Shown here one piece after another: positions 1-6,295 of a stretch of DNA of 6,295 bases. This stretch comes from Bacteroidia bacterium. GTDB lineage: Bacteria > Bacteroidota > Bacteroidia > Flavobacteriales > Flavobacteriaceae. The notes below the pieces were generated by a model. That model saw nothing but the letters and a program-made list of their open reading frames with translations, made no database searches and was not told where the DNA came from. The stretch covers positions 1 through 6,295 of the forward strand of contig JAHHLF010000302.1 of assembly GCA_018679315.1 (NCBI GenBank). Reading direction: 5' to 3'. The translations under genes were made by a program, and so were the position numbers. Every line of letters begins with the position of its first letter. The stretch's first letter is position 1.

Positions 1-35
1 TATATCCCTAAGATTTTTTAGTCAGCCCCCGTATT

Positions 36-64
36 TTGGTGGCATGCATTAATTTGTACTTTTG
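36..64 (+). promoter_or_regulatory. Bacteroidota-type promoter driving ftsK and the downstream cluster
   Basis: TACTTTTG at 57-64 is an exact match to the Bacteroidota -7 consensus TAnnTTTG. A TTG at 36-38, inside a TTTTG run, lies 18 bases upstream, which is the usual spacing for the -33 element read by the primary sigma factor of this phylum. Transcription would begin near 69-72, giving a leader of only about 12-15 bases before the ATG at 84. A GAGG at 76-79 is the only purine-rich stretch and sits just 4 bases from the ATG, so ribosome binding probably does not depend on it. No other good promoter was seen ahead of the next three genes, so this one may drive all four. Confidence 0.7.
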
Positions 65-68
65 TACT
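53..68 (+). repeat. Perfect 8-bp tandem repeat over the ftsK -7 element
   Basis: TTTGTACT occurs twice back to back at 53-60 and 61-68. The junction of the two copies creates the TACTTTTG -7 element. Each unit contains the self-complementary GTAC. It may be a small tandem duplication that formed or strengthened the promoter, or simple chance; no function is claimed. Confidence 0.6.
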
Positions 69-83
69 AGAACTTGAGGTTTA

Positions 84-2438
84 ATGGCAAGAAAGAAGAA
101 GAAATCTAGGACTTCCACACGTAAAAAAGGCCCTTCCTTTAAACCATCCAAACAAAACAAAATTATTCTGGGGAGCCTCCTGGTGCTCTTAAGTATTGCC
201 TTATTTTTCTCCTTTGTCTCCTATTATTTCACTTGGCAGGATGATCAGAGTTTGCTAACACAATTCGCTGAACGCAATGAGCAGGCAAAAAACCTCCTGA
301 ATAAATTTGGGGCCAGCATCAGCCATTTCTTTGTCTATCGCGGATTTGGGATATCTTCCTTGATCCTCCCTGTATTGCTGTGCCTGACCGGCCTGTATTA
401 CTTCCTAAGCATCCCTATCAAAGGCCTTTTGAACAAATGGGTATGGGGCCTGGTCTTTATGATCTGGATCTCCATTGCACTCGGATTCTTTGCCACGGAA
501 CAACCCCTGCTGGGTGGACTTATTGGCTATGAAATGAACGACTTTCTACAGGATTATGCTGGTACCATCGGCGTGCTTCTACTCCTTCTTTTTGGTTTGG
601 TGATCATTATGGTCCGACTATTTAAGGTGACCCCAGCTGAGATCGGCAGCTTTATCAAATCAAAGATCCCGGAACGAAAGCCAAAAGTAATCACGGAAGA
701 ACCCATTGAAAGTACATTGGAGATATCAGTTGAAGATGAAGAAGAAGCACCTTCCATTTTGGACACCTACACACATAAGGAGGATATCCCTGTAATTGAG
801 CCCGAAACACCTGGCCCCGAAGAACCTATACAAGAGGTTGATTCGGACATAGAAATGAAGGTGGAAGAAGTTACGGAGGAAAAAGAAGAAAAAGATGTAC
901 TCTCAGATAAGCTGGTTTCAGATTTTGGCGAATTCGACCCTACTCTAGAGTTGGGCAAGTATAAATTCCCTCATTTGGATCTATTGGATAAGCACGGTTC
1001 TACCGGAGGAATTATGATCGATCAGGAGGAATTGGAGGCCAATAAGAACAAGATCGTCACCACACTAAAGAATTACAAGATCGGCATTGCCCAAATAAAA
1101 GCGACTATTGGCCCAACTGTTACCTTATACGAGATCGTACCGGAAGCCGGGGTTAGAATCAGCAAGATCAAAAACCTTGAAGACGATATAGCCTTATCAC
1201 TGGCTGCACTAGGGATCCGCATTATCGCTCCTATTCCCGGAAAGGGGACTATAGGGATCGAAGTACCTAACAACAAGCCATCTATAGTTTCCATGCGATC
1301 AGTCATTGCTTCCACGAAATTTCAAAAATCTGAAATGGAGCTTCCTATCGCCTTTGGGAAAACAATTAGCAACGAGACTTTTGTTGTCGACCTGGCACGT
1401 ATGCCGCATTTGCTTATGGCCGGGGCCACAGGTCAGGGAAAATCAGTTGGACTTAATGCCGTTATTACATCCCTGCTTTACAAAAAGCATCCGGCAGAAG
1501 TAAAGTTCGTGCTGGTGGATCCCAAAAAAGTTGAGCTAACCCTATACAACAGAATAGAACGGCATTTTCTAGCCAAGCTACCGGATTCGGAAGAAGCCAT
1601 CATTACGGATACCACTAAGGTCATTCATACACTCAATTCCTTATGTATTGAAATGGACCAGCGCTATGAACTGCTCAAGCTTGCCATGGTGCGCAATATC
1701 AAAGAGTACAATACAAAATTCAAGGCCAGGAAATTAAATCCGAATGACGGTCATAAATTTTTGCCTTATATCATACTATTGGTAGATGAGTTTGCCGATC
1801 TGATCATGACAGCAGGGAAAGAGATCGAAACGCCTATTGCCCGCCTGGCACAATTGGCAAGGGCCACAGGGATCCACCTGGTCATAGCTACGCAAAGACC
1901 TTCAGTTAATGTTATTACAGGGATCATAAAAGCCAACTTCCCCGCCCGGATGGCATTTAGGGTGACTTCTAAAATAGACTCCCGAACCATTCTGGATTCT
2001 CCCGGAGCCGATCAATTGATCGGTCGCGGTGATATGTTGATCACTCAAGGGAATGAAATGACTCGGTTACAATGCGCCTATGTAGACACACCGGAAGTAG
2101 AAAAGATCACCGACTTTATCGGTTCTCAAAGAGGCTATTCTGAGGCCCACCAGTTGCCGGAATATGTAGGTGATGAATCTGGCACAAGTCTTGATTATGA
2201 TATCGCGGATCGCGACAGTATGTTCCGGGACGCAGCAGAAGTTATCGTAAATGCCCAGCAAGGTTCTGCTTCCCTGATCCAGCGTAAATTAAAACTAGGC
2301 TATAACAGAGCCGGTCGGATCATCGACCAGCTGGAAGCTGCAGGGATCGTAGGTCCGTTTGAAGGTAGCAAAGCAAGACAAGTATTAGTGCCCGATATTT
2401 ACGCCTTAGACCAATTATTAAAAAATGAAGTTGAATAA
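84..2438 (+). CDS. ftsK: DNA translocase FtsK (FtsK/SpoIIIE family)
   Basis: This is a septum-anchored, ATP-driven DNA pump that clears and aligns chromosome termini for XerCD/dif resolution during division. The 784 residues show the full family layout. A very basic N-tail (1-26) is followed by four predicted membrane helices (about 27-49, 88-109, 119-137, 159-180). An acidic Glu/Asp-rich linker spans about 205-275, and the FtsK alpha domain about 313-413. The RecA-like motor has Walker A GATGQGKS at 447-454 (K453) and Walker B with D568/E569 in LLVDEFADL, followed by the ATQRPSVNVITG and GADQLIGRGDML signatures. A C-terminal winged-helix gamma domain (about 712-778) would read orienting KOPS-like sites. 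The length is close to SpoIIIE and far below E. coli FtsK because the linker is short. The ATG at 84 follows the promoter directly and gives the expected basic N-tail. Nothing is missing, so it appears functional. Confidence 0.96.
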   Translation: MARKKKKSRTSTRKKGPSFKPSKQNKIILGSLLVLLSIALFFSFVSYYFTWQDDQSLLTQFAERNEQAKNLLNKFGASISHFFVYRGFGISSLILPVLLCLTGLYYFLSIPIKGLLNKWVWGLVFMIWISIALGFFATEQPLLGGLIGYEMNDFLQDYAGTIGVLLLLLFGLVIIMVRLFKVTPAEIGSFIKSKIPERKPKVITEEPIESTLEISVEDEEEAPSILDTYTHKEDIPVIEPETPGPEEPIQEVDSDIEMKVEEVTEEKEEKDVLSDKLVSDFGEFDPTLELGKYKFPHLDLLDKHGSTGGIMIDQEELEANKNKIVTTLKNYKIGIAQIKATIGPTVTLYEIVPEAGVRISKIKNLEDDIALSLAALGIRIIAPIPGKGTIGIEVPNNKPSIVSMRSVIASTKFQKSEMELPIAFGKTISNETFVVDLARMPHLLMAGATGQGKSVGLNAVITSLLYKKHPAEVKFVLVDPKKVELTLYNRIERHFLAKLPDSEEAIITDTTKVIHTLNSLCIEMDQRYELLKLAMVRNIKEYNTKFKARKLNPNDGHKFLPYIILLVDEFADLIMTAGKEIETPIARLAQLARATGIHLVIATQRPSVNVITGIIKANFPARMAFRVTSKIDSRTILDSPGADQLIGRGDMLITQGNEMTRLQCAYVDTPEVEKITDFIGSQRGYSEAHQLPEYVGDESGTSLDYDIADRDSMFRDAAEVIVNAQQGSASLIQRKLKLGYNRAGRIIDQLEAAGIVGPFEGSKARQVLVPDIYALDQLLKNEVE
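2008..2023. repeat. Perfect 16-bp palindrome inside ftsK
   Basis: CCGATCAATTGATCGG reads identically on both strands. It lies in the codons for the conserved A-D-Q-L-I-G stretch of the motor domain, so protein sequence constrains it partly but not fully. The flanking bases do not extend the symmetry. It contains two GATC sites. A rough estimate is that one such palindrome arises by chance in about 10 windows of this size, so it is recorded without a claimed function. Confidence 0.5.
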
Positions 2439-3078
2439 GATGAAACATACCCTGATCTTCTTGAGTGCAGTCTTACTGTGCTTGAGCCTAACCGCCCAGA
2501 ATAAGGCCACTGCCTTGCTGGATGAAGTTTACAATAAAGTACAGCAATACGACAATATTCAGGTCGACTTCAAATATGCCCTGAACAATGAAGAGGCAAA
2601 TATCAACCAGGAAACACGGGGCGATGTCACCATGTCTGGAGATAAATACTTCTTCAATTATTTGGGGGCTCAGCAGCTATTTGACGGGAATAAGATTTAC
2701 ACTATCGTTCCGGAGAATGAAGAAGTCACCATTGATGACAAATCTGATGATAAGGACACCGTAACCCCATCGAAAATGTTCAGTTTTTACAGAAAGGGTC
2801 ATAATGCCAGCTGGGATATCCTGCAAAATGTGAAAGGGCATAAGGTTCAGTTTGTAAAGCTGGTACCTATAGATTCGGATTCAGAGATTGAACATATTCT
2901 CCTTGGAATTGATGTAGAAACAAAGCATATATATAAGCTGATCGAGACCGGCAAGAACGGGACGCGCACGACCATCACTGTTAATTCTTTTAAAACCAAT
3001 CAGCCATTATCGAAAACCTTATTTACTTTTGATGAAAGGAAGTACGAAGACGAAGGGTACTACATCATAAGAAATTAA
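2425..3078 (+). CDS. lolA: LolA-family outer-membrane lipoprotein carrier (periplasmic)
   Basis: LolA takes lipoproteins released by the LolCDE exporter and ferries them across the periplasm to the outer membrane. The 217-residue protein begins with a signal peptide (hydrophobic core about 9-22, probable SPase I cut after T-A at 23-24, leaving Q25). The rest is a single LolA-like beta domain (about 28-215). It has a typical opening helix, LLDEVYNKVQQYDNIQVDF, then a G-D-V-T-M-S-G-D-K-Y-F strand, a DGNKIYTIVPENEEV strand pair and a TPSKMF helix start, matching the order seen in LolA. The ATG at 2425 overlaps the end of ftsK by 14 bases. The in-frame ATG at 2440 (M6), one base after the ftsK stop, would also leave a complete signal peptide, so the true start is uncertain. 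Bacteroidota often carry several LolA-like paralogues, so the exact cargo cannot be told. Confidence is high for the family, lower for strict orthology. Confidence 0.85.
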   Translation: MKLNKMKHTLIFLSAVLLCLSLTAQNKATALLDEVYNKVQQYDNIQVDFKYALNNEEANINQETRGDVTMSGDKYFFNYLGAQQLFDGNKIYTIVPENEEVTIDDKSDDKDTVTPSKMFSFYRKGHNASWDILQNVKGHKVQFVKLVPIDSDSEIEHILLGIDVETKHIYKLIETGKNGTRTTITVNSFKTNQPLSKTLFTFDERKYEDEGYYIIRN

Positions 3079-3081
3079 GCA

Positions 3082-4593
3082 TTGCGCATACTTGACCAGT
3101 ACATCTTAAAACGATTTCTCTACAATTTTTTCAGTTCGTTCCTGATCCTGATGTTTATTTTCATCTTTCAGACGATCTGGCTCTTTATTGATGACCTTGC
3201 CGGGAAAGGACTGGACTTTATCATAATTGCCAAATTCCTTTTCTACCTCCTACCCGATCTCACCGAAAAGGTCTTGCCTTTAACAGTATTACTGGCTTCT
3301 ATTATCACTTTTGGCACCTTTGCAGAAAACTATGAGTTTGCCGCCATGAAGGCCTCAGGTATGTCGTTACAACGGGGCATGAGGGTTTTAGCAATTCTTG
3401 TTTGCTTTTTAGGTATTATTACCTTCTTTTTTGCCAACAACGTAATACCGGTTTCTCAGCAAAAGATCTATAACCTTCGAAGGAATATTGCCACCGTGAA
3501 ACCGGCAGCTGTCATTGAGGAAGGAATTTTCAGTGATTTTGAAGGAATGAATATCAAGGTGGATAAAAAATACGGGGAAAACGACCGCTATTTGGACCAG
3601 ATCATCATTCACAAGAAATCGCGTTTGCAAAGGAATACTACGGTGATCAAAGCCAAATCAGGCGAATTAGTGAGTTCGGAAGGTTCAGATATCGTCCAGT
3701 TGCTATTAAAAGATGGCCATTATTACGAGGATGTCGTACCCCAGTCCGGAAATCAGAAACGTAATTTTCCTTTTGCGAAGGCGGAATTTGAAACCTATAC
3801 CCTTAACATTGAGATCCCTGAAGACGATAAGGACCTCGAAGAAGAACGGAATGTACGTACTGATAAAATGAAAAATATCGGTCGCTTAATTCGTGATATA
3901 GATTCCCTGGAACAAAACAATAAGACACTGGTTCGGGCATTTTCAGAAAATATGGTAAATCGTGTTGGCATCTTTACTCCCCTTCAGGAAGTGGATAGTA
4001 TTGATCAGGAGATCATTCTAGCGAAACGTGAACAAATGCGGGAAAAGGCGGGATTAAAAGAGCCAGCAGATAAAACTCAGGCTGATTCGATCAAAACTGC
4101 AACCGATATCATTAATTTGTATCCCGAATTCCAGCAGTCCCAATTAATTACAACAGCACGAAATACGGTGGCTAATTTGTATAATTCCGTATCCGGGAAG
4201 AAAGATGATTTTGACCGCAGGTATAAGATCTATAATATGCACATACTGTCTTTGCATAAAAAGTATGCACTTGCCTTATCATGTATCATCTTGTTCTTTG
4301 TCGGCGCGCCTCTGGGAGCGATCATTAGAAAAGGAGGAATAGGCTTACCCCTGGTCATAGCCATAGTTATTTTCCTCAGCTATTATTTCATCGGCGTATT
4401 TGCAGCAAATTATTCAAAAGAAGGGAATATCCACCCCATTTTAGGTGCATGGCTTTCTACTATAATAATACTACCTTTGGGCATCTTTTTGACACGGAAA
4501 GCTACGGCAGACAGGGGACTAACAGATTTCAGCTTCCTTGCCCAACGCTTCCGTTCATTTTTCAGATTTAGAGCTAAGGATGATCAGCAGTAA
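3082..4593 (+). CDS. LptF/LptG (YjgP/YjgQ) family LPS-export permease
   Basis: This is an inner-membrane half of the LptB2FG ABC transporter, which extracts LPS from the inner membrane and passes it to the Lpt bridge. The 503 residues contain three N-terminal helices (about 14-36, 46-80, 100-122), a long periplasmic segment (about 123-392) and three C-terminal helices (about 396-415, 421-442, 452-471). EFAAMKASGMSLQR (85-98) resembles the cytoplasmic coupling helix that docks on LptB. GAPLGAIIRKGGIG (408-421) is the conserved C-terminal family signature. The start is TTG at 3082: the lolA stop at 3076-3078 is in the same frame, only GCA separates them, and the next ATG would fall inside helix 1 (residue 24). 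From the TTG the protein opens M-R-I-L-D-Q-Y-I-L-K-R, typical of the family. It is about 140 residues longer than E. coli LptF/LptG. LptF and LptG cannot be told apart from the sequence alone, and the partner gene is not in this window. Confidence 0.9.
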   Translation: MRILDQYILKRFLYNFFSSFLILMFIFIFQTIWLFIDDLAGKGLDFIIIAKFLFYLLPDLTEKVLPLTVLLASIITFGTFAENYEFAAMKASGMSLQRGMRVLAILVCFLGIITFFFANNVIPVSQQKIYNLRRNIATVKPAAVIEEGIFSDFEGMNIKVDKKYGENDRYLDQIIIHKKSRLQRNTTVIKAKSGELVSSEGSDIVQLLLKDGHYYEDVVPQSGNQKRNFPFAKAEFETYTLNIEIPEDDKDLEEERNVRTDKMKNIGRLIRDIDSLEQNNKTLVRAFSENMVNRVGIFTPLQEVDSIDQEIILAKREQMREKAGLKEPADKTQADSIKTATDIINLYPEFQQSQLITTARNTVANLYNSVSGKKDDFDRRYKIYNMHILSLHKKYALALSCIILFFVGAPLGAIIRKGGIGLPLVIAIVIFLSYYFIGVFAANYSKEGNIHPILGAWLSTIIILPLGIFLTRKATADRGLTDFSFLAQRFRSFFRFRAKDDQQ

Positions 4594-5722
4594 AACGCGT
4601 ACTATAGAATTGAATACAATAGAAGAAGCCATCGAAGATATTCGTAAAGGCAAGGTCATCATTGTAGTAGATGATGAAAATAGGGAGAATGAAGGAGATT
4701 TTATTGCAGCTGCCGAAATGGTTACGCCTGAGATGATCAATTTTATGACCAAGAATGGTCGCGGACTCATCTGTGCCCCGCTGACGGAAGATCGATGTGA
4801 TGAATTGGAGCTCCAGATGATGGTGAAGAACAATACCGTCATGCACAACACTCAATTTACGGTATCTGTGGATTTGATCGGACATGGATGTACGACAGGA
4901 ATTTCCGTTCAGGACCGAGCCAAAACCGTAAAAGCGCTGACCAACGATTCTACATTACCTGAAGATCTGGGTAGACCAGGCCATATCTTTCCCATCAAAG
5001 CCAAAAATGGCGGTGTATTAAGGCGAACCGGACATACCGAAGCTGCCGTAGATTTTGCCCGCTTAGCCGGCTTTTCGGCTGCTGGCTTACTGGTAGAAAT
5101 CCTGAACGAAGATGGTACGATGGCCAGATTGCCGCAATTGGCTGAAGTTGCTAAAAAGCACGATCTGAAACTAGTATCCATTGAAGATCTTGTTGCATAC
5201 CGTATGAAGCACGACAGCTTGATCGACAAGAAAGAGGAATTTGAATTGGATACCCGCTTCGGTCGCTTTACCTTCCACGCCTTCCAGCAAACAACCAATG
5301 ATCAAGTACATATAGCTTTGACCAAAGGGAATTGGAAAACTGGTGACCCCGTATTGACAAGGATCAACTCCACCCTCGTGAACAATGATATTCTGGGAAC
5401 GCTAACTACGGATGCCGACAGCAAATTGGATCTGATGTTTCAAGCGATCAATGATGCAGGTGAAGGGGCCATTGTTTTTATCAATCCCGAATTCCAAGCC
5501 TTAGACCTCTTAAAACGGATTGAAGGGATGAAGGAAAATCAGAAAAAAGGTATCATGAAAGCGCCAAAAAAATCCATGGACATCCGTGACTTTGGGATCG
5601 GCGCGCAGATACTTCACGATCTGAATATCAGCAAGATCCGATTATTGACCAATTCTGAACAGGCCAAAAGAGTTGGTATCGTGGGTTATGGCCTCGAGAT
5701 CGTCGATTATGTCCCCTATTAG
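4580..5722 (+). CDS. ribB: 3,4-dihydroxy-2-butanone 4-phosphate synthase with degenerate GTP cyclohydrolase II-like domain
   Basis: RibB converts ribulose 5-phosphate to 3,4-dihydroxy-2-butanone 4-phosphate plus formate, supplying the four-carbon unit of riboflavin. In this 380-residue protein, residues 1-212 form an intact RibB domain: DDENRENEGD (31-40), CTTGIS (104-109), RPGHIFP (132-138), RRTGHTEAAVD (148-158), EDGTMARLP (177-185) and a closing SIEDLVAYR (200-208). Residues about 220-380 have the RibA (GTP cyclohydrolase II) fold and align without gaps over the zinc site, but the three zinc cysteines are replaced (L266, T277, A279) and there is no cysteine after C104. The RQEGR motif is N-P-E-F-Q, and the catalytic Tyr is Met317; only the equivalent of the nucleophilic Arg (R336 in DIRDFG) remains. 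The second half is therefore probably not a cyclohydrolase. The ATG at 4580 gives a normal RibB start and overlaps the permease gene by 14 bases; an upstream TTG at 4538 would add 14 unrelated residues. Confidence 0.93.
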   Translation: MISSKTRTIELNTIEEAIEDIRKGKVIIVVDDENRENEGDFIAAAEMVTPEMINFMTKNGRGLICAPLTEDRCDELELQMMVKNNTVMHNTQFTVSVDLIGHGCTTGISVQDRAKTVKALTNDSTLPEDLGRPGHIFPIKAKNGGVLRRTGHTEAAVDFARLAGFSAAGLLVEILNEDGTMARLPQLAEVAKKHDLKLVSIEDLVAYRMKHDSLIDKKEEFELDTRFGRFTFHAFQQTTNDQVHIALTKGNWKTGDPVLTRINSTLVNNDILGTLTTDADSKLDLMFQAINDAGEGAIVFINPEFQALDLLKRIEGMKENQKKGIMKAPKKSMDIRDFGIGAQILHDLNISKIRLLTNSEQAKRVGIVGYGLEIVDYVPY

Positions 5723-6295
5723 GATCTAAGGACCTGGCGTAAAACTTCGGCAATTTTACTTGCACGGTTTTGCACCTCCTCATCACTCCATGATAATTTT
5801 ATCAAGAAGGAAATATTCCGACCCATCCATTTATCTGATTTGGGGTAGCTGTTGGTATTTCTTTCCCGGATTCGATCGATCATATCTGAACTAAGCGGAA
5901 TAATTGATTCTGGCTGCTGAAAATGTTCCCATTTCCGATAGTAATGCCAATTGTTATCGTACCAGTAGAAACAACTATCGACCCCAGCTTCTTTCAATGC
6001 GGCCGCTGATCTACCCGCAGTTGCTTCATCAGGAAGAAAAATATTTAGAAATGAATAATTAGGAATACCGGTTTCCGGGACCCTTCGGAAACCAATGCCA
6101 TCTACCTGCAACAAAGCTGAACGGATCAGATGGTAATTGCGTTTTTGTATGCTGATGAAGTCATCAAGTCTTCTGAGTTGTGCCAAGCCTACCGCCGCAT
6201 TTAATTCGGATATCCGGAAATTATACCCCAAAAAAGGATGGTCCTCAGCCCCTCGGTCATTCCCAATATGATCGTGCCCGTGATCTGTATACATA
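5719..6295 (-). CDS. kdnA: DegT/DnrJ/EryC1 aminotransferase, probable KdnA (8-amino-Kdo synthesis), C-terminal part
   Basis: The last 191 residues of a PLP-dependent sugar aminotransferase are present; the start, including the PLP-binding lysine, lies beyond the right edge, so about half the usual length of roughly 390 is visible. Counting from the first visible codon, an internal Met, DHGHDHIGNDRGAEDHP (4-20) and LGYNFRISELNAAVGLAQL (22-40) are the DegT-family substrate/dimer signature. F-Y-W-Y-D-N-N-W-H-Y (109-118) and PKSD...R-N-I-S-F-L-I-K-L-S-W (151-169) match, as I recall it, KdnA of Shewanella. KdnA transfers an amino group to the C8-oxidised form of Kdo (made by KdnB), giving 8-amino-3,8-dideoxy-octulosonate for the LPS inner core. 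The family call is firm; KdnA itself is inferred from remembered motifs. It faces the ribB cluster and its stop codon (5719-5721) overlaps the ribB stop. Envelope genes lie nearby, but kdnB and kdsB are not in view. Confidence 0.8.
   Translation of the reverse strand, partial: MYTDHGHDHIGNDRGAEDHPFLGYNFRISELNAAVGLAQLRRLDDFISIQKRNYHLIRSALLQVDGIGFRRVPETGIPNYSFLNIFLPDEATAGRSAAALKEAGVDSCFYWYDNNWHYYRKWEHFQQPESIIPLSSDMIDRIRERNTNSYPKSDKWMGRNISFLIKLSWSDEEVQNRASKIAEVLRQVLRS

Noticed and set aside
1..35. Left edge of the window as the end of an upstream gene or a terminator
   Set aside because: There is too little sequence to identify a reading frame, and I see no hairpin with a T-run, so nothing is called.
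2470..2490. Cysteine (C19) in the LolA signal sequence as a possible lipoprotein lipobox
   Set aside because: The residues before it are V-L-L, without the small residue needed at -1, and a better SPase I site follows at T-A/Q.
4472..4479. TACCTTTG, an exact TAnnTTTG match about 100 bases before ribB
   Set aside because: No TTG lies at the right distance upstream, and a six-base match is expected about once in 4 kb by chance. It sits inside the last membrane helix of the permease.
4538..4579. Upstream TTG start that would lengthen RibB by 14 residues
   Set aside because: The added residues lie entirely inside the permease gene and do not resemble a RibB N-terminus. The ATG at 4580 gives the normal family start.
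4555..5298. Long open frames on the - strand opposite ribB (about 98, 103 and 129 codons)
   Set aside because: They mirror the ribB coding sequence, overlap each other, are rich in Ser/Arg low-complexity residues and resemble no family I know.
5711..5733. Weak inverted repeat over the convergent stop codons (GTCC...GGAC outside TTAG-GAT-CTAA)
   Set aside because: The arms are 4 bases each with a bulge and a 3-base loop, AT-rich inside and with no T-run on either side. It is too weak to call a terminator.

Overview
The window looks like a piece of chromosome from a member of the Bacteroidota, most likely a (marine) Flavobacteriaceae. Three things suggest this: the proteins resemble flavobacterial family members, the promoter ahead of the first gene fits the Bacteroidota pattern (TTG, 18 bases, TAnnTTTG) rather than the sigma70 -35/-10 pattern, and the genes show little Shine-Dalgarno signal. 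Base composition is moderate, in the low-to-mid 40s % GC by eye. I see no insertion sequence, phage gene, CRISPR array, tRNA or rRNA.

Layout: bases 1-83 are a short upstream region holding a good promoter. Four genes follow on the + strand, packed with almost no gaps: ftsK (84-2438, DNA translocase of the division septum), a LolA-type periplasmic lipoprotein carrier (2425-3078), an LptF/LptG-family LPS-export permease (3082-4593, TTG start) and ribB with a degenerate GTP cyclohydrolase II-like C-terminus (4580-5722). The ftsK/lolA and permease/ribB junctions overlap and the lolA/permease gap is 3 bases, so the four are probably one transcript. On the - strand, and overlapping the ribB stop by 4 bases, is the C-terminal half of a DegT/DnrJ/EryC1-type aminotransferase that closely resembles KdnA. 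KdnA makes 8-amino-Kdo for the LPS core. This gene runs off the right end of the window.

Theme: chromosome segregation at division (FtsK), outer-membrane biogenesis (LolA, LptF/G) and riboflavin synthesis (RibB) share a transcript, and an LPS inner-core sugar enzyme faces them. To my recollection the ftsK-lolA-lptF/G-ribB order recurs in Flavobacteriia, so this is mostly conserved housekeeping DNA. The best candidates for a second look are the cyclohydrolase-like domain of RibB, which lacks all three zinc cysteines and most of the active site yet keeps its fold signatures; the probable KdnA; the extra periplasmic segment of the LptF/G permease; and the tail-to-tail stop overlap with no room for a terminator. 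I found no wholly undescribed system here.
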